The notes: generated by a model from the letters alone, not told the origin. Positions 35,411 through 47,899 are shown, numbered from the stretch's first letter. The stretch is DNA of 64,000 nucleotides from Alopecurus myosuroides (GCA_028641055.1 CM054063.1:176706756-176770755), one strand, 5' to 3'. Numbers and translations are program-made.

Positions 35411-35977
35411 TGTGGGGGTACCCGAAATACCCTCCACCATTGGCCTACCCGGTGCGACCCGTTGAGGGGTGTCTTTGCAAGGCCCATAAGTGACTGCATG
35501 AAGGCCCACGACAGAAGCCCACGTGGAAGCAGAACAATGAAATACTTGGACAACAAGGTTAGGAAAGATAGCAGCCGACGAGGGGATCAGGAACCGACAG
35601 ACAACCCTAGATTCAGAGTTGCGCTAGATTCAATCTGCGAACAACACCCCCTGTAATTCACACCTTTTTCACCCCATCGAAATAAATCCCGGCGGACAGT
35701 AACCCGTCGAGTCGAGTAGTCCACCAGCGCCTTTTCTCCCTTACAAAACCCATGTCCCTTACCATGGGGATTGTTGAGGTCACATCCTCGACATTGGCAC
35801 CGTCTGTGGGAATCTAGGGCGTTGGACTCGTGGCTCCTTCGACTTCATCACTGACAAATCACGACTCAGCGATTTGGGCAGACTCGATCCGCTTGTGGTC
35901 AATCAACTTCACCAAGCACTCGCCGGCGTTGTGCCCGGTATTTGACTGGCTCGACAGGAGTATCGGTTAAATATCGG
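35411..35977 (+). mobile_element. Gypsy 5' LTR (383 bp), primer-binding site and short leader
   Basis: TGTGGGGGTACCCGAAATAC opens the LTR right at the point where the Copia ORF stops. It ends CACATCCTCGACA at 35793. TTGGCACCGTCTGTGGG at 35794-35810 is a Gypsy-type primer-binding site. About 165 bp of leader follows (GGCGTTGGACTCGTGGCTCC), then the Athila-like LTR interrupts. No coding region of this element is in the window. Confidence 0.75.
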
Positions 35978-37316
35978 TGATTTAAAAAACGTATCTATAA
36001 TTTCTGATGTTCCATGTTATTTTTATGCCATTGGCTACATGTTTTCTAGACACTTTATATCATTTTTATTGATTTCCTAGGACTAACCTATTAACAATAT
36101 GGCACAGCACCAGTTCCTGTTTTCTGTTGTTTTTGGTTTCAGAAAAGTTGTTCTGAAAATATTCTTGGAATTGGACAAAACAAAAACCCAGGGTCTTATT
36201 TTTCTGTCACGCACATGGAATCCGGAGGAGACTCGGAGGGGGGCCACAGGGTGGCCAAACCATAGGACGGCGCTGCCCCCCTTGGCTGCGCCACCAGGTG
36301 ATGTGGGTCCCCTGGCCACCCACCGACATCGCCCTTTTGCCTATTTATACTTCTTCTCGGGAAAACCCTAAAGAACAGAGTCTCCATCCACGAAAATTTC
36401 CGTAGCCGCCGTCATCGTCAACCCTAGTTCGGGAGGGTTCTAGAGCTCTCCCTGGCACCCGTTCGGGAGGGGAAATCATCACGGGAGGGCTCTTCATCAC
36501 CATGCCTGCCTCCGGAGTGATACATGAGTAGTTCATCCTTGGACTACGAGTCCATAGCAGTAGCTAGATGGTTGTCTTCTTCTCTTTATGCCACCATGTT
36601 TAGATCTTGTAAGCTGCCTAACATGATCAAGATCATGTATCTGTAATACTACATGTTGTGTTTGTTGGGATCTAATGAGTATTGAATGCTATGTCAAGTT
36701 GATTATCAATCTATCATGTTTATGCTATTTATGATCTTGTATGATCTACGTTACTAGTAGATGCTCTGGCCTGCTCGATAGTGCGTTAATGCCTCCCTTT
36801 CATCTGTGCTCGAGTGACAGAAACGTGACAGATGGGGGATGAGCTGTTGCCATTAGGGAGAAAACAACAATGCTTCTATATTTTACATTACGCACTTTAC
36901 TTAAGGCAATAATCCGTTGCTTACAACTTAATACCCGAAGTCTGCTTGGATTATGTTCTGAGGGTGGATTATTAGTCATAGATGCAGTTGGATTACGTTC
37001 TATGAATTATGTTGTAATGCTCGCATGAATCTCATAGTAATGATCATGTCGTCCATATGCACTACGGTGCAGCCTTTATTTCTATCAATTGCCCAGCTGT
37101 AATTTGTTTACCCAGCATGTTGTCTATCTGTTTTGGAGAGACATCACTAGTGAACTGTGGACCCCGGTCCATTCTTTTACATTCATAATACAACCTACTG
37201 CAAGAACTGTTCTTTTACTGCAATCATTGTTCTCATTTCTTTCACTTCAAACAAGCACCATTTTCCACATTATACATCTAATCATTTGTGTTAGCAAAAC
37301 CGGTGAGATTGACAAT
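35978..37316 (+). mobile_element. Athila-like Gypsy LTR, plus strand, 3' end cut by Tat1
   Basis: Starts TGATTTAAAAAACGTATC, a diverged form of the TGATACGTC... start. It holds CCTATTTATAC near 36338, GGACTACGAGTCCATAGCAG near 36540, and GTGAACTGTGGACCCCGGTC near 37152. It parallels the minus-strand copy at 21676-23212 along its length. It breaks off in the conserved phrase CCGGTGAGATTGACAA, where Tat1 begins. The non-coding interior has only chance ORFs. Confidence 0.75.
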
Positions 37317-38171
37317 TGTCGGGAGGTTACCCCCGAGTAGGGGTAAGGCAAGTGATAAAGGCAAGATCAAAGGAGAGGTTTGGCTGAGTAGCTGGCTACC
37401 CGGTACTCGCTACCCGGTTGACTGCTATCCGGTCGTACCTGCTAATGGACAGAAGGAAGAATCAAGGAAGTTATTCTCCTCCGAGTAGAGGAAGTGGTCC
37501 GAGTAGAGGTGGCGGTTTCCTACTCGGGCCAGAAGTCAAAGGAGCCGTTCTGACACAGGATCCCGCGTAACCTGGGTCTGTACTGGTGCACTGTTCATCT
37601 GCAGAGCGCGTGCTTATCCGCGCCAGGGTGTCAGCAGGGCGGTGCAGGTTAGGGGGCCTACCCTGTGGCCGTGGCAGTGATAACAGATCGTCATCTTGGT
37701 TTTGCACAACGACTTTCCACACAAGACAAACTAGGAAGCCAAAGCTGTTAGCAGGAAGCTGGAAGTGTGCAGTGTGCACACTATGTCGACATCTGTTTGT
37801 ACTTTTCCCTCTTGGATGTATCCGGCTGGGCACCAGTATATAAGGTGCCCTGCCTCCTCCTGTGTGAGGGTCGCGTCTTTGGAAAGAACACCTAGCTTAC
37901 AAGTTAATAGAGAGAAGGGTGGCTACTCGGCTGTAGGCCAAAACTGTACTGTGGCTACTCGGTGACACACAAATACAAAGAGAGAAAGGCAGGAGTAGGG
38001 GTTTTACCTCCACACGAGGGCCCTGAACCTGGGTAGATCTTGTTGTTTGCAGTGCTTGATTCATCTTACACGCGGCTACTCGCTGCGTGATCCCTCCCCG
38101 AGCACCTCCAGCGTCCATCGACCCCAGATCTTTAGCCATCCTATGGCATCTGCCGTGACACCACCACGACA
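37317..38171 (+). repeat. 5' LTR of Tat1
   Basis: TGTCGGGAGGTTACCCCCGA to CACCACGACA, 855 bp with TG...CA ends, followed at once by the primer-binding site. It is rich in CTACTCGG and GAGTAG words. A TATA box sits at 37837-37843. The left boundary is where similarity to the Athila-like LTR ends. Confidence 0.8.
37828..37850 (+). promoter_or_regulatory. TATA box inside a perfect 7-bp inverted repeat, Tat1 LTR
   Basis: GGGCACC (37828-37834), then AGTATATAA, then GGTGCCC (37844-37850). The TATA element at 37837-37843 is the probable promoter of Tat1 genomic RNA. Confidence 0.65.
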
Positions 38172-40846
38172 GTTGGCTCCCACCGTGGGGCAACCAGCAG
38201 CGCTGGCTGGAGTTCACGTTCGGACGGGATCCATTTCTGCTACTGGGGAGCGCGTGGTCTGTGGCCTTGTCCACAGATTCGGCTCCTTCGACTTCGTCGT
38301 CGACAACGCCGGCGACTTCGGCGGTAGGGCCATGCCAGAGGGCGGCACGGTGCTCTCCTTCGGCTCGCACCTCGTCTACGTCGCCACCACCATCGTCCGC
38401 GAGTACCCCGAGCAGGTGCACGTCGCGGAAGATTCCCCTGCTGTCATCGCTGCACGCGGAAAGCCAACTGGCTGTTCTGCGGACAGCGTGGAAGTGCTGA
38501 TGACCGGCCCGGCTATCGCTGCCGGGAAGGGCGCAGCTGCATCCGCGGCAGTAGTTGAGGAGCTTGCTGGCCCAAGTGAGCTCCCGAGAACGCACAAGCC
38601 CTACGAGCTGCCCCAGAACCTCCCGGGCTACATCCCGCCTTCCACGACATCGACGATACCGGCATCCGCCGTGCGAGTAGGCATGCCGCCTCCCACCGAG
38701 CTCGAGCTTATGACCATGAGGGCGCAGCTCGACCAGCAGCGCCAGGCGCTGCTCGCCGAGCAGCTGGAGCTGGAAAAAGTTAGGATCGAGCTTAACCTGG
38801 ACCAGAACGAGTACAACAGAGCTCACGGCTTTATGCCTGTAGTGAGGAGGCCTGCCAAGGCAGGCGCTACGCGCCGCAACCTAGGCACCGAGATGGCAGC
38901 AGTTGGTGAAACTGCTGGCCAAGCTGATAGCCAAAACACCGCCACCACCAGACCCAAATACAGCACCCCCGCCAAAACCCTTAGAGTTGCTGAGGCTGTA
39001 GCTGCTGAGTTGCCGCATCTCGCTGGCGACGCGCGCATTAGGCAGCAGGAGAGGCTCAATGAGCTAGTGCTAGAGGCTCCTAGGCAGAACGAGGAGTTCC
39101 GGAAAGCCAATCCGGGTGCTGGAGCCTCTCAGGTGGTGCATTCGCATGCGGCTAGATCTAACGATCAGGCCTCATCACCGCATCCCAGCCGTGAGAGGGA
39201 CCGGAGTGGGCACTCTGGCAGAGACAGGCAGATGCAGGTGTACGACCCAACTGTCGCCGCGAAACAGCACGCTGTGCCGCGACAGTCCGGTCAAAAACAC
39301 AACACTGCAGGAGCAGGCTATCAAGCCCATAAAGCTCATAGCCAGACGCGAAATGGAGATCGCCCCTTCTCAGCATCAGGTTGCTCAGCCTACTCGGCAG
39401 AGACCGCAGCCGCGTGCGATCGCGCCAGCCGCCAACCCGGTGGAGCAACCTGCAGTCGTGCAGGTGGACAGATATGATGATGGCTACTCGGCTATGGGGT
39501 TGGCTGGCTATGATATCCTGGATCGCGTGGGCAAGCGTGTGCTGGAGCCTAGTGATGCCAGTCACAAGCTGGACCGGATCAACCTATCCGCGCAACTCGA
39601 GAGCAAGGGGCCGCCTGGCCCAGAATGCTTTGGCCCACGCATCATGACAGAGCCATCTGTGAAGCAGTTCCAGCTCGCTAGGGGGACCAAGTGCTATGAC
39701 GGCAGCACCAAGACGGAAGACTGGCTTAATGAATATGTCACAGCCGTGCACATTGCAGGCGGCAACCGGAGATGGGCCGTGCGGTACATACCGCAAATGC
39801 TAGAAGGACCAGCAAGAACTTGGCTCAACAACCTGCCCAAGCACAGCATCAACTGCTGGCTTGACTTCGCGGAGGCCTTTGTCGGCAACTTCACCAGCAC
39901 CTACCAGAGGCCGAATAGGCCGCAGCAGCTATCCGCTTGCAGGCAGCGAGAAGAGGAGACGGACCGAGAGTATCTTACTCGGTGGAGTACTCTAAGGAAC
40001 ACCTGTGAAGGTGTGAACGAGGCCCAGGCCATCACTTGGTTTGCGCAGGGCTGCAGGCATGGTAGCATGTTGTGGCAAAGGCTGCAGAGAGAGATGCCGA
40101 GTACTCTCGCTGAGACCATCCGGATTGCGGATCAGTACGCACTCGGTGACCCAACTCAGCCTCTTCTTGATGCTGCTGAGCCGAGAAGGAGCTACAACAA
40201 CAACAAGCGCAATGAGTTCCGCAACAAGCGCAGAGGTGACCGGATTGATACCCGGTACGATCCTGAGGAGGTGAATGATGTGGCTACCGGAGCTGGGAGT
40301 AGCCAGAGGCCAAAAACTGCTGGAGCCCAGTACGGGCAGAACCAGAGTCAGGGCCAAGGCATCAAGAAACCGTACAACGCTCCCCAGCAGGGTAGCGGCA
40401 ACTCGGGTCCCGTTCAGAACTTTGTCTTCAAGGACATGAAGGATGGCCCATGCAGCTTCCATACTCGGCATCCAGCTAGACCCGCCAACCACACTACTCG
40501 GCAGTGCAGTTGGTGGGAAGAGATCGAGAATGAGGGCCTGCCTCCTCCTCCTCCTCTGCCAGCTGCGAATGCCAACGTGCAGCCTGCTCGCGCACCCGCT
40601 GCACGGCCTCCAGCATTCCCGAGAAGAGAGAACGTGAACCAGGTGGCTTTAGGAGCCAACCGCTACTTCAACAACGATGGCTACCGCAACAACAACAACA
40701 ACAACAGAGGTAACAACAACAGAGGTAACAACAACAGAGGTAACAACAACAATGGTAACAATGGCGATGGAGGCCGCAACTAGTACCAGGAGCATCACGA
40801 GAGCTATATGATCTTCACCTCTGAGCCCGTCGACAAGCAGTCTTAG
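38143..40846 (+). pseudogene. Tat1 gag
   Basis: The first part (an open frame from 38143, which lies inside the LTR, to 39477) reads through the primer-binding site as RQLAPTVGQPA and contains a glutamine/glutamate helix (LDQQRQALLAEQLELEKVRI). A shift near 39290-39340 moves the frame by one base. The second part runs to a TAG at 40781: FQLARGTKCYDGSTKTEDWL, then the retrotransposon Gag block EGPARTWLNNLPKHSINCWL and RQREEETDREYLTRWSTLRN (about 39690-40100), a cysteine/histidine motif CSFHTRHPARPANHTTRQC near 40451, and an asparagine-rich repeat tail (RGNNNRGNNNRGNNNN). It is the structural protein of the particle. A second TAG follows at 40844, after which the protease starts. Confidence 0.85.
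38173..38190 (+). other. Primer-binding site of Tat1
   Basis: TTGGCTCCCACCGTGGGG, a one-base variant of the TTGGCGCCCACCGTGGGG site seen in Tat2 and common in Tat-lineage Gypsy elements. Confidence 0.85.
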
Positions 40847-43800
40847 CACAGACGTGCCATGGAAGTCAATGTTGTGATCCCTGCTGTTCCTCACTACATG
40901 CACTGGTGCAACCAAGAGATCACGTGGTCCAGAGCGGATCATCCTAAGGTGATGCCCAACCCGGGTAGCTACGCCTTGGTGGTGGATCCCACCTTCTTGG
41001 GTACTCAGAAGAACGTGAGGTTCAGCAAGGTACTGATCGACAACGGCAGCAGCATCAACATTGTGTACAGAGACACGCTTGCGAAACTCGGTATGGCCGA
41101 GAACATGTTGTTACCCAGCAAGACCACTTTCCACGGCATTGTGCCAGGAGTTTCTTGTTCTCCAATTGGCCGAGTGTGGATAGACGTTCTATTCGGCACC
41201 AGGGAGAACTGCCGCACAGAGAGCCTGCAGTTCGAGGTAGTTGATCACCAGAGCCCCTATCACGCCCTACTCGGCAGGCCTGCTCTGAGCAAGTTCATGG
41301 CCTCTACTCATGCTGCATATTTGAAGATGAAGATACCTGGTCCCAATGGCGTGATCACCATCTCTGGTGATTACAAGAAGTCTATGGAGTGTGCCTCTGC
41401 TGGTTCTCAGTTGGCGGAGTCTATGGTGATTGCTGCCGAGAAGAAGAAGATGTACGAGGTGGTGGCTATGGCGCAAGCAGCGTAAGGTGGTGCGCCAGGC
41501 ATGCCGGGTTCCCAGTACGGGACGGCATTCCAGGCATCCCAAGAGACGAAGAAGATCCAGGTCGACCCTGAGTTCCCCGACCGTGTTGCCATCATTGGCT
41601 CAGGGTTGGGGGAGAAATAGGAAAGCGAGCTCATCCACTTCCTCCGTGAGAATCGGGACGTGTTCGCCTGGTCCAATGAGGATCTACCAGGTGTCCCGAG
41701 GGAGTTGGTTGAGCACTCGCTACATGTGCGTCCTGACGCCAAACCAGTGAAGCAGGCTATGCGCCGCTTCGGAGATGAGAGAAGGAAGGCCATCGGTGAC
41801 CAGATCACCAAGTTGCTGATAAGCAATTTCATCATGGAGGTGTTGCATCCGGATTGGCTAGCCAACCCGGTCATGGTTGAGAAGAAGGAGGACCCCAAGG
41901 CCGCTACCGCATGGCGCATGTGCGTCGACTACACTGACCTGAACAAGGCCTGCCCCAAGGATCCCTTTCCGCTACCCCGCATCGATCAGGTGATCGATTC
42001 CACTGCTGGTTGTGAGCTTTTGTCTTTCATAGATGCCTACTCTGGTTTTCATCAGATAGCTCTCAACCCTGCTGATCAAATAAAGAATGCTTTCATTACC
42101 CCGTACGGGGCTTATTGCTATCGTGTCATGTGCTTTGGGTTGCGGAATGCGGGTGCTACTTATCAGAGATGCATGCAGAAATGCTTGCATGATCAACTCG
42201 GCAAAAATGTGCAGGTGTACGTAGATGACATTGTCATCAAAACGAATAAAACACATACTCTGCTTAGTGACCTCGAGGAAACTTTTGCTAACTTGCGCAA
42301 GTATAAGATGAAGCTGAACCCGAGTAAATGCACCTTTGGCGTCCCGGCTGGCAAGCTACTCGGCTTCTTGGTATCCAGTCGGGGCATTGAGGCCAATCCT
42401 TCAAAGATAAAAGCTATTGAGAGCATGTCTTTGCCGAGATCCCTGAAGGATGTGCAAAAATTCACTGGTTGCTTGGCATCTCTGAGTCGTTTCTTGGGCA
42501 GAATGGGCGAGAAGGCCCTGCCTATGTATCAGTTGATGAAGAAAAGTGACAAGTTCTTCTGGACACCACAAGCTGATGTGGCATTCAATGAGCTGAAGGC
42601 GATGTTGGGTAGCGCTCCCACCTTGGCTAGCCCGCTACCCAAGGAGCCAATGCTGCTATATATTGCCGCTACCAACCGGGTAGTCAGCGTGGTGATTGTG
42701 GTGGAGCGAGAAGAAGAAGGCAAAAGTGTGCAGCGGCCAGTGTATTATCTCAGTGAGGTGCTGTCCAGCTCCAAACAGAACTACCCGCACTACCAGAAGA
42801 TGACTTACGGCGTGTACCTGGGCGCCAAGAAGCTAAAGCATAATTTCCAAGAACATCCCATCACCGTGGTGAGTTCAGCTCCCATCTCGGATATCATGGG
42901 CAACAAGGAAGCAAGTGGCAGAGTAGCCAAGTGGGCAATCGAGCTGGCCGCGTACGCTCCCGCGTATGCGAGAAGAGAAGCCATCAAGTCTCAGATTCTA
43001 GCGGAATTTCTTGTGGATTGGGCTGAGGTGCAGTATGAGCCTCCTACTCCGGTATCCAACTACTGGAAGATGCATTTTGATGGCTCCAAAATGAAGGAAG
43101 GCCTTGGCGCTGGTGTAGTGCTTACGTCACCCAAGCGAGATCAACTCAAATATGTGCTGCAAATCCACTTCAAGGCGTCCAACAATGTTGCAGAGTATGA
43201 GGCCGTGGTGCATGGCTTGAAGGTAGCAAAGGAAGTTGGTGTGCAGCGCATCATATGCTATGGCGACTTGGATCTGGTTGTGCAGCAAGTATCTGGTACT
43301 TGGGATGCTCTGGATGCCAACATGGCCTCATACCGCTTCCTGGTCCAAACCATGACGGGATTCTTTGAAGGCTGCGAGTTCCAACACATCCACCGAGCAG
43401 AGAATGAAGCAGCGGATGAACTGTCCAAGTTGGGGTCTTCTCGGCAGTACATCCCGGCTGGGATTGCCTTGGAGCATTTGAGAAAGCCATCCGTCAAGCC
43501 ATCCCCCAACTCGGAGTCCATTTTCGTTCCTTCTCTGCCTAGTGAAGAAGCAGTTCCAATGGAGATTGACTAGGAAGGCACAAAAGAGGACCCGGGGACT
43601 GCAGTCTCCATCCCGGGGACTGGCGCCTGCAACCCGGGGACTGCCCCTCCTTACTCGGGGACTGCCCCTCTCAACTCGAGGACTGTCGCGTTCATTGAGG
43701 AAATCCTTGCAAACCGTTCGGGGTTGCAGAGAGTCGACCCCAACTCAGAAAAAGACGCAGTGGTGGCTGTTCCGATGGAAGTGGACGAACCAGTGTTTCC

Positions 43801-45085
43801 CGCACGGGAAACACCGAGTTGGGCTATGCCCATATTATCCTTTCTAAAGGATGGCATCCTGCCAGATGATGAGGTTACCGCAAGGCAAATTCAGAGAAGA
43901 TCCAAGGGCTACACCATCTTCAGAGAAGTGCTGCATAAAAGAAGTCCCACTGGCGTGTTGCAACGCTGTGTGGAACCGGAAGAAGGAGAAGAAATTCTGG
44001 TGGAGATACGTCAAGGAGAATGCGGGCATCACGCCTCTTCTCGAGCTCTAGTCAAGAAGGCTTTTCGGCATGGCTTCTTCTGGCTCACTGCTTTGAAGCA
44101 AGCTGAAGATATTGTGAGGAAGTGCAACGGCTGCCAGAGATTCGCAAGTAAGATCCACATGCCTGCTTCCGAGTTGAAAACCATTCCCATTACTTGGCCA
44201 TTTGCTGTTTGGTGTCTGGATATGGTTGGTCCCTTCAAGACAGCTCGAGGCAACATGACTCACATCTTGGTCATGGTTGATAAGTTCACCAAGTGGATTG
44301 AAGTGAAGCCTATTCGGAAATGTGATGGAGCCACTGTTGTGCGTTTCCTGAAGGATGTGATCCTGAGATACGGCTACCCGCACAGCATCATCACGGATAA
44401 CGGCACGAATTTTGCTGAGGGTGCCATGGTGAGATTCTGCAGAGATAAGCACATCCGACTAGATGTCGCGTCTGTCGCGCATCCCACCTCCAATGGGCAG
44501 GTGGAAAGAGCAAATGGCATGGTGCTTTCAGGCATAAAGCCAAGGCTGATTGAGCCGATGCTGAAAACACCGGGGTGTTGGTTAGACGAGTTGCCAGCGG
44601 TGTTGTGGAGTCTGAGGACTACCCCTAACCGGTCAACCGGCTACACACCATTCTTCTTGGTTTATGGGGCTGAGGCCGTGTTGCCAATTGACCTAGAGCA
44701 TGAATCCCCCCGAGTAACCCTCTACACTAAGGCGGAGGCGAGAGAAGCTCGAGAAGATGACGTTGACCTGCTAGAAGAAGCAAGAGAGCTTACTCTGTCA
44801 CGATCAGCTGTTTACCAGCAAAACTTGAGGCGTTATCATAGCCGGAAAGTGAACCCAAGGGTTTTCCGAGAAGGAGACATGGTGCTTAGGCTCGTGCAGC
44901 GCACAGCCGGGATGCACAAGCTATCTCCTCCGTGGGAAGGGCCTTTCATTGTGAGCAAGGCTCTACACAATGATGCCTATTATCTTGTTGACGCGCAGCC
45001 ACCCCAGAAGAACAGGTCGGATAAAGCCGGAGAGGAATCTAAGCGTCCCTGGAATGTATCTCTACTCCGTCGCTTTCATTCGTGA
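40847..45085 (+). pseudogene. Tat1 pol: protease, RT, two RNase H domains, integrase
   Basis: One frame from 40847 to 45085, and the same frame as the gag second part, broken by TAA at 41483, TAG at 41618 and TAG at 43571. Protease: VLIDNGSSINIVY near 41030, with ALLGRPALSKFM later. RT: HPDWLANPVMVEKK, WRMCVDYTDLNKACPKDPFP, CFGLRNAGATYQRCM and the YVDD box near 42218. Connection and first RNase H: FFWTPQADVAFNELKAML, then VYYLSEVLSSSKQNYPHYQK. Second RNase H: WKMHFDGSKMKEGLGAGVVL near 43064, NNVAEYEAVVHGLKVA, and AADELSKLGSS near 43410. Between RNase H and integrase lies a short repeat of (CCCGGGGACTG) units encoding PGT motifs. Integrase: zinc finger with KCNGCQRF, then CLDMVGPF, IITDNGTNF and SNGQVERANG giving D, D and E, and GPFIVSKAL near the C terminus. 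No chromodomain. If the stops were absent it would be a full pol. Confidence 0.9.
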
Positions 45086-45741
45086 GAAAAAATGTGTATG
45101 TGCTCTCTTATCCGAGTTAAACCTCTACTCTGCAATCTGAAATTGAACTCGGAGACTGCCCTCGTCCAAACTGTTCCTTGTGTTTACTATGCTTTACTTT
45201 GTCTATTCGGTTGAAACACTTAGAATTTCAAAAGCATACAAAGTAGTGTGTTCAAACTCACCGGACACTCTGCGACTCTGCTGCTGTCCGCAACCCGGCT
45301 TCATGGCAAGCCAGAGAACAAGCCAAAGAGTCAATGAACACATGAAAAATTGCAAAGAAAAGGAAGCGTGTGGCAACCGAGTAGAGTGTTTTTTGTTGTT
45401 TTTTCTTTCCGGCTAGGTGGTGAGTAGCGTTACTATGAATGTTTCTAAGTGGCTAAGTATTTGAAACTCCAACTTTAAACTCTTGTGACTCGACTACCAA
45501 AAAAGCAACAAGTTGCAGGTAAGAGCTGAGATAAAAAGGAAGAGCGGATAAAAAATGCAACTCGGGGACTTGCATGATAACGCAACCCGTCATCGAGCCA
45601 GAATTGCTCAAATACTAAGTATAAAACATCAAACTAGAATAAAAACTGAGTAGCAACGGAAAACATAATTGTTTGATACATATGCACCCGGCATCCCGGG
45701 GATTTGATAAAAAGTTCTGGAGCATAAGTGTTTGCAGGGGA
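45086..45741. other. Spacer between Tat1 integrase and antisense gene
   Basis: Convergent 3' ends of the pol frame (plus strand) and the antisense gene (minus strand). Phrases such as AACTCGGAGACTGCC recur. No gene is supported. Confidence 0.5.
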
Positions 45742-47031
45742 TCACTGGTTGGAAGTAGCAGTGTTGTCCAGGTTGGCATTGGCAGCATCAGCTTCGGTGT
45801 TGGCGGTGGCTTGCTCAGAGGTGGCAGTGGCCACCGAGATGGGATCGGTAGCTGAGGTGGAGGCAGCGGACTGTGTGCGGAGTAGCGCCGCGTCATCGAG
45901 TGTCGCGCCAGAAGACGAGCCCAGCTCGGGAGCCGCATCCTGGCTCACCATCTCGGCAGTGATGGTGGCGTCTTGGCCCCCGGCTTCTGGCTCCTCGTCG
46001 CTATCCGCAGCAGCCTTGCCCTTCCCCTTCCCAGATCCATCCTTGGCACCAGTGTTTTCGAAGCAACTCAAGTCATCCGACTCGGTGTCCTCGTCCTCGT
46101 CTTCATCTTCATCTTCATCTTCATCCTCGCCTTCCACCTCGGTGTCAGGCTTGGTGGGACCATCGACGAAGAGGGCAGTGTCCGCGTAGGAGGCGATCTC
46201 GTGCGCAACTGCCTTGCGGCGAGCCACGCAGTCGGGATCCTCATGCCACTTCGAGTTCTGGCGCACCTCAAGGATGGTGTTGAGATTCAAGTTCTCATAC
46301 CAGCTGCAGATGAAGAGAAGCAGCAGATCGGCGCCTGCCCGAGCTGCGGACACACGCCATTTCTTCAATTCGGCCTTGACACCGTTGAGCTTCTCGGAGA
46401 GCGCGCGGATGGTCTCTGGCACAGGGTCTTGAGGCCAGAACAGAGCATGAAGCTTGAAGGCTGTGGACACCAAGTCGGTGCCCAAGCCCCTAAGATGATG
46501 GAGTTGTGACTGCATGCTCGTGAGATTGTCCTCAATTGTAGACTTGGTGTCCGTGGGCAGTCCTTTCTCAGCTCGAATTTTTTGCGCCTTAGCCAGGGCA
46601 GGTGTGCAAGTCGCGCAGAGGTCAGGGAAGATTTCTGAGAATGCTATCAGAAAGGATTAGAAACGGAGGCAGAGAAGAGATGCAAATCAAGCCAAACAGA
46701 AGAAGAAGGAAACAGGCAGGTGCAGAGAAGCGCGAACTTACTGTTCAGTTCGCAGAGTAGCGCTTCCAGCTTTCTCCTCCAAGCCTCCTCGTCCGCAACA
46801 TGCTTCTCTTCAACTTTCCGAAAGTTGGCCAGCTGGAGAATGAGGTCCACGTTGCTCTTCTTCAGCACCTCGTTTTCCAACTCGAGGGCCCTCTCCTTGG
46901 CATTGGCTGCTGCCTTGATTTTGTCCTTTCGGCGGCTTGGTCTATGGCGTCCTGAAGGGCAGCCCTCAATTGGACTTGCAGCTGTTCCAACTTGGTGTCG
47001 CGTTTGTCCTTGAGCTCTGCTTCTTGGCTCT

Positions 47032-47036
47032 CCAGT
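47032..47036. repeat. Target-site duplication of Tat2, left copy
   Basis: CCAGT directly before the left LTR; the same five bases follow the right LTR at 57015-57019. Confidence 0.9.
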
Positions 47037-47515
47037 TGTCGTGGGATAATCACGGCAGATGTTACCAGGGGTAACTGATCTTGGGGCAAGTCGACACATG
47101 CGTTCGGGAGAGGGTTTAGCTCAAGAGAAGACATGGTACAACTTGATCTGACAGCCGGCAATCGAAGTCGCCGGATCTCTATTCTCGATACAATAACTCG
47201 ATTTAGGGTTTACACTGGATACTCGATATCTCACGATATTGCTAGGGTTCTTAGATCTCTGTCTAAACTACCTCCGGGGGTCGGTTTATAAAGCACCCGT
47301 ACCCCCTGGCTTGTCCTACAAGGCGTACCCTGAATCCTACCTGGACACGGCGCACTAACCCTAACTTGCCTTTACAGTAACCCACAATCCGGGTCATTGG
47401 GCCTACAAGCTTAGGCCTTCACAAGTTTCCCTATCCTTAGCCGGATCCTGCGCATCATCCCTTGAGCCGGGTTATTCCTTGGAGCTTGGCCTACCGGGTT
47501 AGCATCCCCCTGTCA
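47037..47515 (-). repeat. 3' LTR of Tat2
   Basis: 479 bp; on the plus strand TGTCGTGGGATAATC to CCCCCTGTCA. By eye three substitutions separate it from the right LTR (near 47100, 47341 and 47451). The purine-rich word CTGGGGACTAC lies directly upstream on the minus strand (47516-47527), a likely polypurine tract. Confidence 0.93.
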
Positions 47516-47899
47516 GTAGTCCCCAGAATAGCCTGGGCTTCACGGATCTCCTTGAAGCGCTTGCTATTCCCTGCAAAGATATCGATCATACGGGTATATG
47601 AAGATCGGGTTAAGATGTTTTAATATTCAGCTAGGCCTTGCTCCTTGGCGGCCATGCAATAACCTCAGCTTTCCCTCCAAACACCTTGGTTCAAACTTCT
47701 GGGTCCAAACCATAATAATAACTCCAAGATCCTATGCTCGATAACCAATCCCGTCATCACGGGACGAATCCCCTTCTTCCTTTTATCCGGATGCTTTGCT
47801 CAATACTTGGCGCACATCTCGCAGAAACTTTAAATAAATAGCCGTTTACCCCCTCCATTCTCGGCTTCCACTCACCAAACCGAGCTTATCCATTTGCAC
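47516..47899. other. Tat2 region between 3' LTR and antisense promoter
   Basis: Non-coding. Contains the polypurine tract at the left and the upstream region of the antisense gene. Confidence 0.5.

Noticed and set aside
35978..37316. Tat1 LTR extending further left
   Set aside because: The sequence matches the Athila-like LTR at 21676-23212 instead; the Tat1 LTR starts at 37317.
37897..38826. 309-codon minus-strand ORF
   Set aside because: Lies opposite the Tat1 LTR and gag; composition-driven shadow with no recognisable motif.
46085..46140. Acid-rich triplet run as a simple-sequence repeat of its own
   Set aside because: It is coded in frame as the acidic stretch in the last exon of the Tat1 antisense gene.
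46862..47161. A 99-codon gene at the left Tat2 junction
   Set aside because: It is a chance join of Tat2 LTR sequence with the Tat1 antisense exon created by the insertion.
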